Source: Hellea sp. (lineage in GTDB: Bacteria > Pseudomonadota > Alphaproteobacteria > Caulobacterales > Maricaulaceae). Taken from it: 42,463 nucleotides of DNA. Location: the NCBI GenBank assembly GCA_020629195.1, contig JAHDDT010000003.1, positions 2,569-45,031 on the forward strand, given 5' to 3'. This document shows positions 16,859-27,103 of this stretch, piece after piece. Both the position numbers and the translations under genes were made by a program. The notes below the pieces were generated by a model. It worked only from the letters and a program-made list of their open reading frames with translations, had not been told where the DNA came from and searched no databases. Position 1 is the stretch's first letter. Each line of letters starts with the position of its first letter.

Positions 16859-18703
16859 ATGGCGATGAACTCCACAATTGAAAAAGTTACGGCGCGCATT
16901 CAAAAGCGCTCAGCTGATACGCGTAAGGCTTATCTCGCGGCTGTGAAGACGAATATCCGGCCCGGTCCTCGCCGCAAGCGTCTCTCCGAAGGTAACGTCG
17001 CCCATGCAACTGCGGCCTGTCCCGTGTTGGAAAAGACGGAACTGCTTGGCGCGAAATGGGCCAATATCGGTATTGTGACGGCCTATAATGATATGCTCTC
17101 CGCGCATCAACCTTTTGCCACATATCCTGACCTTATCAAACATGCGGCTCGCAGAAATGGCGCAACGGCGCAGGTCGCGGGCGGTGTTCCGGCCATGTGT
17201 GATGGCGTCACCCAAGGCCAAGACGGAATGGAGCTCTCTCTCTTCTCGCGAGATATCATTGCTTATTCGACGGCGATTGCACTTTCTCATGATATGTTCG
17301 ACTCTGTCATTCATTTAGGCGTTTGCGATAAGATTGTGCCGGGCCTTATGATTGGCGCTTTGCGTTATGGATATATTCCGCAAATATTCGCGCCTGCTGG
17401 GCCAATGCCGTCGGGTATTCCGAACCCAGAAAAAGCAAAAGTGCGTCAGCTTTTTGCTGAAGGGAAAGTTGGACGCGATGAACTTTTGAAGGTTGAGGCC
17501 GCCTCATATCATGCGCCAGGGACTTGCACTTTTTACGGCACAGCTAACTCAAATCAAATGCTGATGGAAATAATGGGGATGCAGTTACCAGGGGCGTCTT
17601 TTGTTCATCCCAATACACCTCTGCGTGATGCGATTACCGCGCAGACGACGCGCCGCGCGGTGCAGATGACGGATATTGGCGGAGATTTCACACCAGCGGG
17701 TCACATCATTGATGAGAAAGCTATCGTAAATGGACTCGTTGGATTAATGGCTACAGGCGGTTCAACCAATCTAACCATACATATGGCGGCTATTGCTGCG
17801 GCTGCTGGAATTATCATAAATTGGGATGATTTTTCGGACATATCACATGCAACGCCGCTTATCTGCCGCATTTATCCAAATGGCACAGCGGATGTGAACC
17901 ATTTCCATGCCGCAGGTGGTATGGCTTACCTCATTAGCCAATTGATAGATGCAGGTCTTGTCCATACTGATGTGACGACAGTCGCAGGCGGTGAGGGTCT
18001 TATAGAATATACACGTGAACCCATCAAAAATTCTCATGCCGAGGCTGATACGGTGCTTTTTAAAGAAGGTCCAAAAGAGAGCCTCGACACAGATATATTG
18101 ACCTCAGTTGATAAGCCGTTCCGCCCGGATGGAGGCTTAAGGCTGCTTGAAGGAAATATTGGACGTTCAGTTATGAAAGTCTCTGCCGTCAAGCGTGAAA
18201 ACTGGCTTGTCGAAGCCCCTGCGATTGTTATCGATGATCAGAATACCTTGATTGACATGCATAAAGCCGGTGAGCTTGAAAAAGATTTCGTGGTTGTTCT
18301 GCGGTTTCAGGGGCCACGCGCTAACGGCATGCCGGAACTTCATAAGCTCACGCCAATTATGGGAGCGTTACAGGATAAGGGCTATAAGATTGCTATGGTC
18401 ACGGATGGCCGCATGTCAGGCGCCTCTGGAAAAGTTCCAGCGGCTATCCATATGCATCCCGAAGCGCTGGCTGGCGGGAATATTGCGAAAATTCAAAACG
18501 GGGATATTGTTCGCGTCGATCCTGCTGCAGAAACTGTTAATGTCGTCTCTGATCCTAACTGGCTTTCACGTCCATTAGCGGATGCACCAAAGGTGAAAAA
18601 TCTTGATGCATTAGGTATGAACATGTTTGCGCCTCTTCGGGGCCAAGCCGACAACTCCGAAGCTGGGGCATCGGTTCTGGGTCGTCCAGAGTGGATGGCA
18701 TAA
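16859..18703 (+). CDS. edd: Phosphogluconate dehydratase
   Basis: [71 protein letters not shown]. Confidence 0.96.
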   Translation: MAMNSTIEKVTARIQKRSADTRKAYLAAVKTNIRPGPRRKRLSEGNVAHATAACPVLEKTELLGAKWANIGIVTAYNDMLSAHQPFATYPDLIKHAARRNGATAQVAGGVPAMCDGVTQGQDGMELSLFSRDIIAYSTAIALSHDMFDSVIHLGVCDKIVPGLMIGALRYGYIPQIFAPAGPMPSGIPNPEKAKVRQLFAEGKVGRDELLKVEAASYHAPGTCTFYGTANSNQMLMEIMGMQLPGASFVHPNTPLRDAITAQTTRRAVQMTDIGGDFTPAGHIIDEKAIVNGLVGLMATGGSTNLTIHMAAIAAAAGIIINWDDFSDISHATPLICRIYPNGTADVNHFHAAGGMAYLISQLIDAGLVHTDVTTVAGGEGLIEYTREPIKNSHAEADTVLFKEGPKESLDTDILTSVDKPFRPDGGLRLLEGNIGRSVMKVSAVKRENWLVEAPAIVIDDQNTLIDMHKAGELEKDFVVVLRFQGPRANGMPELHKLTPIMGALQDKGYKIAMVTDGRMSGASGKVPAAIHMHPEALAGGNIAKIQNGDIVRVDPAAETVNVVSDPNWLSRPLADAPKVKNLDALGMNMFAPLRGQADNSEAGASVLGRPEWMA

Positions 18704-19659
18704 TGGGGCCAACGACGCTTGTTGGAGATGTAGGCGGCACAAATTGCCGTCTTGCTTTGGCTGAGCGTAATTCCTTGGGAACGATAGAACTGCATCATTC
18801 AGAACGTTTTGCAGTCAAAGACTTTAAGCATTTTAATGATGTCGTATCTGAGTATTTAGACCATCAAAAAGCCAAGCCCATGCGAGCCGCCTTTGCTTTT
18901 GCAGGGCCAAAATTTGATGACGAAATTCGTATGACAAATGTGGATTGGATCGTTTCAGAAGAAAACCTAATTCGGACATTTGGTTTCAAAGAGGCGATTG
19001 TTTTGAATGATTTTGTCGCTATGGCCAATGGCGCAACTGTTATTCCTGATGATGGCTTCGACACACTCATCCCCGGTAAAGTCAATTATAACAAACCTGT
19101 TGCCGTTATGGGGCCGGGAACAGGTCTTGGTGTGTCTTGTATTTTGCCGGGAAGGCCGCCGCTTATTATCCCGACGGAGGGCGGACACACCGCTTTCGCG
19201 CCTCAGTCCCAGATTGAAATAGATATTTTGTCATATTGGCTTAAAAAACAGGGTTATGTTTCGGCAGAAACTTTGATTTCAGGACCTGGTCTATTCCGCC
19301 TTTACACCGCCCTTTGTGATATTGCTGGCGAACCCTCTATCTGTGTGCGTGAAGACGAAGTTGTGGCGGCGGCGGAAGCTAATCCAAAATCTATTGCTCG
19401 AAAATCGGTTGTAATGTTCTGCGATATTCTGGCGACTTTTGCTGGGAATACAGCTTTTACAATGGGCGCAGTTGGCGGCGTTGTTTTAGCAGGCGGGGTT
19501 ACGCGTCATATCTCTCCATTTTTTGAAGAGTCAAATTTTGTTCAACGTTTCAGGCAACGTGGTCATGGCAGTTGGTTCATTCAAGATATTCCTGTTCGGC
19601 TAATGAAAGCGCATTTCGTTGCTCTGTACGGCGCTGCAGCTATGGTTTTGGAGCATTAA
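18703..19659 (+). CDS. glk: Glucokinase (second copy)
   Basis: TTLVGDVGGTNCRLALAE, AFAGP, AIVLNDFVAMA, VMGPGTGLGVSCIL, IPTEGGHTAFAP; ATG shares a base with the edd stop (TAATG). Confidence 0.93.
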   Translation: MGPTTLVGDVGGTNCRLALAERNSLGTIELHHSERFAVKDFKHFNDVVSEYLDHQKAKPMRAAFAFAGPKFDDEIRMTNVDWIVSEENLIRTFGFKEAIVLNDFVAMANGATVIPDDGFDTLIPGKVNYNKPVAVMGPGTGLGVSCILPGRPPLIIPTEGGHTAFAPQSQIEIDILSYWLKKQGYVSAETLISGPGLFRLYTALCDIAGEPSICVREDEVVAAAEANPKSIARKSVVMFCDILATFAGNTAFTMGAVGGVVLAGGVTRHISPFFEESNFVQRFRQRGHGSWFIQDIPVRLMKAHFVALYGAAAMVLEH

Positions 19660-20724
19660 ATGAGAATAGTTGCACTCTCCTTTGTGGCACTTGTTTTGTG
19701 CTCGGGCTGTGGTCCTAAGGAAAAAGCCTCTGATACTTCGCTCAACACTCCAGAGTCACAAGTCACAACGAAGCCTGTTAAAAACGCTTACGAAACGGTT
19801 GGGTCGGTTGAGGTCATTGATGACAGCTTGATTTCAGACGACGCCAATATTCAAAAACTGGGCGGCTCTTTCATGTGGTCTGAAGGCCCTGTTTGGATCA
19901 AAGACGGTAACTATCTTCTTTTTACAGATGTGCCCGGAAATACGATATACAAATATAGAGAAAATGAGGGGATTACGACGTGGATGACACCTTCAGGTCA
20001 TTCTGATCCCAAGCCAAGCTACACAAGCTCACAGGGTGCCAATGGGCTTTACCCCTTTGATGAGGCGCATCTCATTGTGCCCGATCATGGCAACAGAACG
20101 CTCTATAAGCTAAACATTGAGACCCAAGAGAAGACCGTTCTTGCGGAACGGTTTGAAAGCAAGCGTTTTAATTCCCCCAATGATGCGGTGAAATCTAAAT
20201 CAGGTATTATATATTTCACAGATCCGCCCTATGGCCTTGAAAAGCAAGACGACTCCGAAGCAAAAGAGCTACCGTATAATGGCGTTTATGCGCTTTATCC
20301 TGATGGCGCGATTGCGCTATTGGAGAATAAGCTTACCCGCCCTAACGGCATCATTCTCTCGCCGGATGAGCAAACGCTATATGTCGCAAATTCTGACCCC
20401 GAAGATGCAAAGTGGATGGCCTATTCATTAGATGAAAACGGTATGCCCGATGACCGCCGCGAAATTTTAAACGTCACGGCAGATGTCAAAGCGGGCGAAC
20501 CTGGACTACCCGACGGAATGGCGATTGACACCGAAGGTAATCTCTATGCCACAGGGCCAGGCGGGGTGCTTATTTTATCACCAGAGGGCAAGCGGTTAGG
20601 CCTAATCCGAACGGGAACGGCCATCGCAAATTGCGCCTTTGGTGATGATGGACATACGCTTTACATGACGTCACATACATTCCTTGCTCGCGTGAAGACG
20701 AAGGCGAGAGGACTGCATTTTTAA
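19660..20724 (+). CDS. SMP-30/gluconolactonase family lipoprotein
   Basis: Lipobox LVLCSGCG; SEGPVWIKDGNYLLFTDVPGNTIYKY, FNSPNDAVKSKSGIIYFTDPPYGL, RPNGIILSPDEQTLYVANSD, LPDGMAIDTEGNLYATGPGGV. Confidence 0.93.
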   Translation: MRIVALSFVALVLCSGCGPKEKASDTSLNTPESQVTTKPVKNAYETVGSVEVIDDSLISDDANIQKLGGSFMWSEGPVWIKDGNYLLFTDVPGNTIYKYRENEGITTWMTPSGHSDPKPSYTSSQGANGLYPFDEAHLIVPDHGNRTLYKLNIETQEKTVLAERFESKRFNSPNDAVKSKSGIIYFTDPPYGLEKQDDSEAKELPYNGVYALYPDGAIALLENKLTRPNGIILSPDEQTLYVANSDPEDAKWMAYSLDENGMPDDRREILNVTADVKAGEPGLPDGMAIDTEGNLYATGPGGVLILSPEGKRLGLIRTGTAIANCAFGDDGHTLYMTSHTFLARVKTKARGLHF

Positions 20725-20771
20725 CAGCCCATCCGACGCTCTTTGCCGTAAGTAAGGTATGGAGATAAGAC

Positions 20772-21419
20772 ATGCGATATATTGTGATAAGCTTTTTGCT
20801 AGCGGTTACATTGCTGAGCGGGAATAATGCGATGGCGATTGAGAAACCAGATTACACGGTCATATTAAGCGACGATAAATTTGAAATCAGAGACTATCCT
20901 GCAATGATATTTGCCGAGGTAACTGTCACAGGAGATCGCGACCAAGCCGCTAATCGCGGCTTTCGGAAATTAGCGGCCTTTATTTTTGGGGATAATCAAC
21001 CCAACGCTAAAATCGATATGACCTCTCCCGTTATGCAAACACCGAAAAGCGTTCAAGACGTCAAGAGCGAGAAAATTGCGATGACCGCACCTGTTGTGCA
21101 AACACCAAATGGTAATGGACAGTGGGTTGTTAATTTCATGATGCCTGCTGAATATTCTCTTGAAACATTGCCTAAGCCAATAGATGAGGATATCCGTATT
21201 TTTAAGACCAAGCCTTATCGCTCAGTGAGCATTCGTTTTTCAGGGCGGGGCACAATCAAGAACCTTAAAAAACAACAAGCCAATCTAGATAGTTTCGTCG
21301 AGAAGCATGGTCTAGTGGTTACGGGCGGCCCAGAATATGCCTTTTATAACCCGCCGATTGTGCCGCCTATGTTTCGCCGCAACGAAGTTCATTACCGCGT
21401 GAGCGCACCGTCAAATTGA
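20772..21419 (+). CDS. SOUL family heme-binding-like secreted protein
   Basis: Signal peptide; YTVILSDDKFEIRDYPAMIFAEV, GFRKLAAFIFGDN, KIDMTSPVMQTP, IAMTAPVVQTP. Confidence 0.88.
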   Translation: MRYIVISFLLAVTLLSGNNAMAIEKPDYTVILSDDKFEIRDYPAMIFAEVTVTGDRDQAANRGFRKLAAFIFGDNQPNAKIDMTSPVMQTPKSVQDVKSEKIAMTAPVVQTPNGNGQWVVNFMMPAEYSLETLPKPIDEDIRIFKTKPYRSVSIRFSGRGTIKNLKKQQANLDSFVEKHGLVVTGGPEYAFYNPPIVPPMFRRNEVHYRVSAPSN

Positions 21420-23284
21420 AGTTCGGCAAGACGTGCATAAAGCCCTTTATTTTCTAACAGCTCCTGATGCGTGCCCGTCTCAACGATGCGGCCTTCATCC
21501 ATCACAATGATACGGTCGGCTTTCAGAACGGTCGCAAGACGGTGAGCGATCACCAAGGTTGTTTTGGATTTGGACATATCTTCGAAGGCTAGCTGGACAG
21601 CACGTTCACTCTCGGCGTCCAGCGCGCTTGTCGCTTCATCAAGTAGCAAGATAGGTGCATCGCGTAAGATGGCGCGAGCAATCGCGAGACGCTGGCGCTG
21701 ACCCCCTGATAGGGTAATCGCAGACTCGCCAAGGTCAGTCTGATAACCCTCCGGCAATTTGTTGATAAAGTCATGAGCAAAGGCAGCCTTGGCGGCCGCG
21801 ATTACATCCGCATCAGTTGCTCCTTCACGGCCATAACGGATATTTTCCATCGCGGAGCCAGAGAAAAGCGGCGTATTTTGTTGAACGATTGCAAATTGAC
21901 GGCGCAAATCTTGCGGTGATAATTCTGTGATAGGAATATCATCAATCGTTACGAGGCCTGATTGCGTATCATAAAAACGCAAAAGGATTTGGAAGATAGT
22001 CGATTTACCCGCGCCAGACGGGCCCACAAGCGCGACAGTCTCACCAGCTTTGATATTGAAACTGATATCCTTAAGAGTCTGTTCTGTGGGACGAGACGGG
22101 TAGACGAAGTTCACCTTGTCAAATCTGATCGTGCCTTCTGTACGAGACAGCGCTGTAGGGCTTTCAGGAGCTTTTATCAAAGGCTCTTCGGCAAGTAATT
22201 CCATGATACGTTCCGTTGCTCCTGATGCGCGCAAGAGTTCGGTCCAAGTACTGGTCAGAAACCCCGTGCTGGATACAACCATAAAGGCCAGGAATGTAAA
22301 TTGGGTTATCTTACCGCCCGAAAGACCATCCGCGCCGCCGCTGGCCTGTGCCGCCGCGACTTCGTTTGCGCCAAACCACATCACGCCAATCATCCCAATC
22401 ATGCCGAGGCCGAAAATAATAAGGGTCATAAAACTACGAACGAGAATTCGTTTCTTGTGCGCGTCAAATGTGCGTTCAACTGCATCATTAAAATCTGAAC
22501 GCTCTTTGGCTTCGCGGGTAAAAGCCTGTACCGTTTGTATAGCGCCTAAGCTTTCACCTGCACGGCCAGAGGCGCTTGCGAGATTGTCTTGGCTAGAACG
22601 GCTTAGGGTACGTATGCGTTTGCCGATAAGTATAGCGGGTACAAGGACAATAGGGCCGATTGCGGCGACGAGCAAAGTCAATTTCCAGCTAATAAAAAAC
22701 ATCCAGATAAGCGCACCAATCGACACGGCAATGGAGCGAATAGCGAATGATATAGAGGATCCGATTACGGTTTCGATCAGAGTGGTATCGGTCGTAAGGC
22801 GCGAGAGGACTTCACCTGTATGGACACGCTCAAAAAACTCTGGGGAGAGACGTGTTAGCTTATCATAAACGGCTGTACGAATATCTGTGATAACCCGCTG
22901 TCCTAAGACACTGATAAAGTAGAAACGAAGAGCGCTAAACAAGGCGAGGCCGAGTCCAATCACCATCCCGAATTTAAAATATGATCCTATCTGATCGATA
23001 TCGCCTAAGGCATAGCGTGAGCAGTTTTCTGAAACGGACTTATCATCGCCAAAGCCGCAATCAACAATGACCCGAAAGGCCTCTGTTATGCCGAGGTTTA
23101 AAAGTGCCGCGAGAGTAAGAAAAATCAAGAAGGCAATAACTGTGAAAGGATATCGCGCAATGAAGGGCCAGAGCTGCCGCAGTGGCTTTACACTACGGGC
23201 TTTACCGCGCTTATCTTTGTCTTCTTCTATTGCGGCTGCCAAGGCCACGCCTGAAGACCGACTCTCATCAATATTATCAACCAT
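21392..23284 (-). CDS. ABC transporter, fused permease/ATP-binding (MsbA/exporter type)
   Basis: Six-TM region; Walker A GPSGAGKS, signature LSGGQRQRLAIARAIL, Walker B ILLLDEATSALD, AHRLATV. Confidence 0.95.
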   Translation of the reverse strand: MVDNIDESRSSGVALAAAIEEDKDKRGKARSVKPLRQLWPFIARYPFTVIAFLIFLTLAALLNLGITEAFRVIVDCGFGDDKSVSENCSRYALGDIDQIGSYFKFGMVIGLGLALFSALRFYFISVLGQRVITDIRTAVYDKLTRLSPEFFERVHTGEVLSRLTTDTTLIETVIGSSISFAIRSIAVSIGALIWMFFISWKLTLLVAAIGPIVLVPAILIGKRIRTLSRSSQDNLASASGRAGESLGAIQTVQAFTREAKERSDFNDAVERTFDAHKKRILVRSFMTLIIFGLGMIGMIGVMWFGANEVAAAQASGGADGLSGGKITQFTFLAFMVVSSTGFLTSTWTELLRASGATERIMELLAEEPLIKAPESPTALSRTEGTIRFDKVNFVYPSRPTEQTLKDISFNIKAGETVALVGPSGAGKSTIFQILLRFYDTQSGLVTIDDIPITELSPQDLRRQFAIVQQNTPLFSGSAMENIRYGREGATDADVIAAAKAAFAHDFINKLPEGYQTDLGESAITLSGGQRQRLAIARAILRDAPILLLDEATSALDAESERAVQLAFEDMSKSKTTLVIAHRLATVLKADRIIVMDEGRIVETGTHQELLENKGLYARLAELQFDGALTR

Positions 23285-23337
23285 AGTCGCGGCTCTTACC
23301 GTTGCAATTTACTTCGCGCAAGGCCACCACATGTGAC

Positions 23338-25137
23338 ATGTCAACAGCTGAGTCGATAATTCAAAATACCTTTGGCTTTCCTGGCTTTCGGCCCGGCCAG
23401 AAAGAGGTGATTGATGCGTTGATAGGCGGAGAGTCTGTTCTGGCCGTTATGCCGACAGGTGCGGGCAAGTCTCTCTGTTACCAAGTGCCCGCGCTGCTCT
23501 TTGACCGACCGACTATTGTTATCTCTCCGCTTGTTGCGCTTATGGATAACCAAGTCGCAGGCCTTCGCATGAATGGTGTTAAAGTGGGCTGCCTGCACTC
23601 GGGTCAATCGCGCGAGGAAAATATCGCTGAATGGCAATCTGTGACGCATGGCGGGGCAAAGCTTCTTTATATGTCGCCTGAACGTTTGATGACGGGACGT
23701 ATGCTCTCGGCGATGAAATCATTAGACCCTGCTATGTTTGTTGTAGATGAAGCGCATTGTGTGTCGAAATGGGGACCAGCCTTTCGTCCTGAATATGCAG
23801 ATTTACAGCGGTTGAAAGATCTATTTCCTAATGCACGTATGGCCGCATTCACAGCCACAGCAGATGAGTTAACTCGCAAAGACATCGCGGAAAAACTCTT
23901 TGGCGGACAGGGCAGGACATTGGTACAAGGTTTTGATCGCCCGAATTTATCGCTATCTGTTTCGCCGCTTCGAAATCGATCGCAACAATTGCTCGAATTT
24001 ATGAAAACCACTGAGGGTCAGTCGGGTATTGTTTATTGTCTGTCGCGTAAGAACACTGAAAAATTCGCGGGCGTCTTAGAGGCAGCAGGATATAAAGCGC
24101 TACCCTATCATGCAGGTATGCCGCCTGAACTGCGTTTCGAAAATCAAGAGCGATTTATGGCTGAAGATGGAGTGGTCATGGTGGCGACTATTGCTTTCGG
24201 GATGGGAATTGATAAGCCCGATATTCGTTTTGTTTATCATATGAATATTCCAGGCAGCCTCGAAGCTTTTTATCAAGAGATTGGCCGCGCAGGGCGTGAC
24301 GGACAACCGGCAGTGACGGCGCTGCTCTACGGTCTTGATGATATCCGCATGCGCCGACAATTTATTAGCGATGATGGCTCTGATAGTGACCACCAAATGC
24401 GTGAGCATAAGCGTTTAGACGCATTGCTTGGCTATGCGGAAAGTTCTGGTTGTCGTCGTCAGGTTCTGTTGAATTATTTCGGAGAGACACAGGCGCCTTG
24501 TGGAAATTGCGATAACTGTATCAGTCCGCCCGAGATGATAGATGCGACAGAACCCGCCAAGGCGCTCTTCTCAGCAATGTCTCAAACAGGTCAACGTTTC
24601 GGCACAACACATGTGATTGCCGTGGCCCGCGGAGAGTCCACAGATCGCATTATACAGTTTTCTCATGATAACTTGGATGCTTTTGGCAAAGGCAGTGATT
24701 ACGCCAAGCCCTATCTTCAAGCACTCATCCGCCAAGCGGTGGCCTCAGGTATTATCTCCATGGATATAAGCCGCTATGGCGCGTTGACACTCGAAGCTGG
24801 GGCGCTAGATATTTTAGCAGGACAAGCCAAGTTTAAGTGTAAAGAATTAGCGACAGGCCGCGCCTCAAAATCTTCCCGCAAAGTCCGTAAGGCTCTTGAA
24901 GAGACCGCACTTAGCCCCGATGAACAGAGCTTGCTCGCCAAATTAAAATCATTGCGCATGGAGTTTTCGCGAGAGATAGGAAAACCAGCCTTCGTCGTCT
25001 TCTCTGACGCGACGCTTATGGATATGGTGTCCAAGACGCCGACAAACCGAGAGGAAATGCTCGATGTGTCCGGTGTGGGCGAGACCAAATTTGACCGTTA
25101 CGGCGAAGCTTTCTTAGACGCGATTAGGACAGCTTAG
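23338..25137 (+). CDS. recQ: RecQ-family ATP-dependent DNA helicase
   Basis: VMPTGAGKSLCYQVPAL, VVDEAHCVSKWGPAFRPEY, MGIDKPDIRFVYH, QEIGRAGRDGQP, CRRQVLLNYFGE-CGNCDNC zinc region, C-terminal HRDC-like segment. Confidence 0.94.
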   Translation: MSTAESIIQNTFGFPGFRPGQKEVIDALIGGESVLAVMPTGAGKSLCYQVPALLFDRPTIVISPLVALMDNQVAGLRMNGVKVGCLHSGQSREENIAEWQSVTHGGAKLLYMSPERLMTGRMLSAMKSLDPAMFVVDEAHCVSKWGPAFRPEYADLQRLKDLFPNARMAAFTATADELTRKDIAEKLFGGQGRTLVQGFDRPNLSLSVSPLRNRSQQLLEFMKTTEGQSGIVYCLSRKNTEKFAGVLEAAGYKALPYHAGMPPELRFENQERFMAEDGVVMVATIAFGMGIDKPDIRFVYHMNIPGSLEAFYQEIGRAGRDGQPAVTALLYGLDDIRMRRQFISDDGSDSDHQMREHKRLDALLGYAESSGCRRQVLLNYFGETQAPCGNCDNCISPPEMIDATEPAKALFSAMSQTGQRFGTTHVIAVARGESTDRIIQFSHDNLDAFGKGSDYAKPYLQALIRQAVASGIISMDISRYGALTLEAGALDILAGQAKFKCKELATGRASKSSRKVRKALEETALSPDEQSLLAKLKSLRMEFSREIGKPAFVVFSDATLMDMVSKTPTNREEMLDVSGVGETKFDRYGEAFLDAIRTA

Positions 25138-25639
25138 TTTCGCAGCTTGCGGCGACATCAAATTTTCTAGCCTTCTTTTCAGATAGAATTTTAAAATTTG
25201 GCTTTATATCTTCAGCGTAACGAATTTCCAGGATAATAGCGCGCGTTAAGACATCGCCTTCAGCGGCATCAATCTTGCGTGTGGCTTCGTAGATTTTTGC
25301 GGCAGAGCGCGTTAATTGTGCGGCGCAAGCTTTAGGATCGCCTGGCATTTGTGCATTTTTGCCAAAAGCCGCTCCATTTAAATCACCATTAAGCTGAATG
25401 TTGATATCGAATTGCCCTATTTCACCCTCTGAGATCACGGCAAATGGGGCGTTGGAAGACACAAGGAATTTTGCAATGCCTGGCTGTTCAATTGGAAAAG
25501 CAACAGCAACAGTGCGTTGTGAGGGCTCATATTTGAAATCTTTAAGAGCTTTGGCCGCAACAGGAATGGCGGCGAGCTCAGCTGCAATAAGTCCAAAAAC
25601 AATGTAGCGCTTTTTGAAGGCTTTTGCTTTAAATTTCAT
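25124..25639 (-). CDS. Hypothetical protein with N-terminal signal/anchor
   Basis: ORF 25124-25807; MKFKAKAFKKRYIVFGLIAAELAAIPVAAKA start at 25639 with RBS AGGTGAG preferred, since longer starts overlap queC. Confidence 0.65.
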   Translation of the reverse strand: MKFKAKAFKKRYIVFGLIAAELAAIPVAAKALKDFKYEPSQRTVAVAFPIEQPGIAKFLVSSNAPFAVISEGEIGQFDINIQLNGDLNGAAFGKNAQMPGDPKACAAQLTRSAAKIYEATRKIDAAEGDVLTRAIILEIRYAEDIKPNFKILSEKKARKFDVAASCETKLS

Positions 25640-25751
25640 TTTGGGCTCACCTGTATGGTTTGAAGACATCTTCAATTTCTCTTCACAAGCGATACAAGAA
25701 TGATGCCAAGCGGACTGGTCATGAAGGTGTTTTGGCGATATAGGCGCGGCC

Positions 25752-26450
25752 ATGAATATGACGCGCAAAGCCCTCATCTTATTTTCAGGCGGCCAAGACT
25801 CTGCCACATGCCTTGCATGGGCCCTTGAAAATTATGATTATGTTGAAACCGTTGGCTTTAATTATGAGCAGCGCCATGCCATCGAAATGCAATGCCGTAA
25901 GGTGGTTCTTGAAAATGTAGCTTCTGCTTTTCCCAAATGGGGTACAAAATTAGGAGAAGACCACATTGTTGATTTATCTGCTTTGGGCGCGATTAGCGAA
26001 ACGTCTCTTACCCGCGACGTTGAAATAACGATGGATGATGAAGGGTTGCCCAGCACATTCGTACCCGGACGCAATTTGATATTTTTGAACTTCGCAGCGG
26101 CTGTTGCTTATCGCCGCGGAATTACTTCGCTAATTGGCGGTATGTGTGAAGCTGATTTTTCAGGCTATCCAGATTGCCGCAAAGAGACATTGGACGCGCA
26201 AATGCAAGCCATCTCTTTGGGGATGGATAAAGCTTATGTGCTTGAAACCCCTTTAATGTATTTATCTAAAGCGGGAGCTTGGGACTTGGCAGAGACGCTT
26301 GGCGGGCAAAAGCTTATCAATATTATCCTCGAGGACAGTCATAGCTGTTATAAGGGCACGCGCGGTAAGCGTTTTGATTGGGGGTATGGTTGTGGGGATT
26401 GTCCAGCCTGTGATCTGCGGGCTGCTGGCTGGGCGGAATATAGCGCATGA
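25752..26450 (+). CDS. queC: 7-cyano-7-deazaguanine synthase
   Basis: [41 protein letters not shown]...[17 protein letters not shown]. Confidence 0.96.
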   Translation: MNMTRKALILFSGGQDSATCLAWALENYDYVETVGFNYEQRHAIEMQCRKVVLENVASAFPKWGTKLGEDHIVDLSALGAISETSLTRDVEITMDDEGLPSTFVPGRNLIFLNFAAAVAYRRGITSLIGGMCEADFSGYPDCRKETLDAQMQAISLGMDKAYVLETPLMYLSKAGAWDLAETLGGQKLINIILEDSHSCYKGTRGKRFDWGYGCGDCPACDLRAAGWAEYSA

Positions 26451-27103
26451 CCTATAGCGTCAAAGAAATTTATTTAACGGTCCAAGGAGAGGGCGCGCAG
26501 ACAGGCCTCCCGGCTGTCTTCTTACGATTTTCTGGATGCAATTTGTGGAGCGGGCTTGAAAAAGACCGCGCATCAGCGGTGTGTCAGTTTTGTGATACGG
26601 ATTTTGTAGGTACGAACGGCGTTGGCGGAGGGAAATTCAAAACAGCCAAAGAGCTTGTTTCTGCAGTCTCAGAACATTGGCCTAGCCTTGGAAAAAAGGA
26701 AGGCGGTCAACCTTGGGTAATCTGCACAGGCGGAGAACCTCTTTTGCAATTAGATGTCCCACTCATCGAGTCTTTTCATGATGCTGGCTTTAAAGTGGCT
26801 GTTGAAACAAATGGCACAATCAAAGCGCCTGAGGGACTTGATTGGATATGCGTCTCACCCAAAGCCAACGCAAAGCTCATTCAGACATCAGGTCACGAAT
26901 TAAAACTGGTTTACCCGCAAACGGAAAATAAGCCTGAAGACTTCACACATTTAGCGTTTGAAAATTTCTGCCTTCAGCCGCGTGATGACTCTTATCTAGG
27001 CACAAAAAAAGCGTCCCATGAAAAGGCCGCTTTTGATTATTGTTTAGCTAATCCGCAATGGCGTCTCAGCGTGCAAACTCATAAATATTTGGGTGTTCCC
27101 TAA
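26447..27103 (+). CDS. queE: 7-carboxy-7-deazaguanine synthase
   Basis: [32 protein letters not shown]...[19 protein letters not shown]; 4-nt overlap with queC. Confidence 0.95.
   Translation: MTYSVKEIYLTVQGEGAQTGLPAVFLRFSGCNLWSGLEKDRASAVCQFCDTDFVGTNGVGGGKFKTAKELVSAVSEHWPSLGKKEGGQPWVICTGGEPLLQLDVPLIESFHDAGFKVAVETNGTIKAPEGLDWICVSPKANAKLIQTSGHELKLVYPQTENKPEDFTHLAFENFCLQPRDDSYLGTKKASHEKAAFDYCLANPQWRLSVQTHKYLGVP

Noticed and set aside
22146-22157. GACAGCGCTGTA, resembling the operator
   Set aside because: Lies inside the ABC transporter coding sequence and lacks the outer TGA/TCA bases; likely chance.
22116-22868. 250-aa plus-strand ORF
   Set aside because: Antisense to a well-supported ABC exporter; low-complexity Arg/Ser/Ala composition typical of shadow ORFs.
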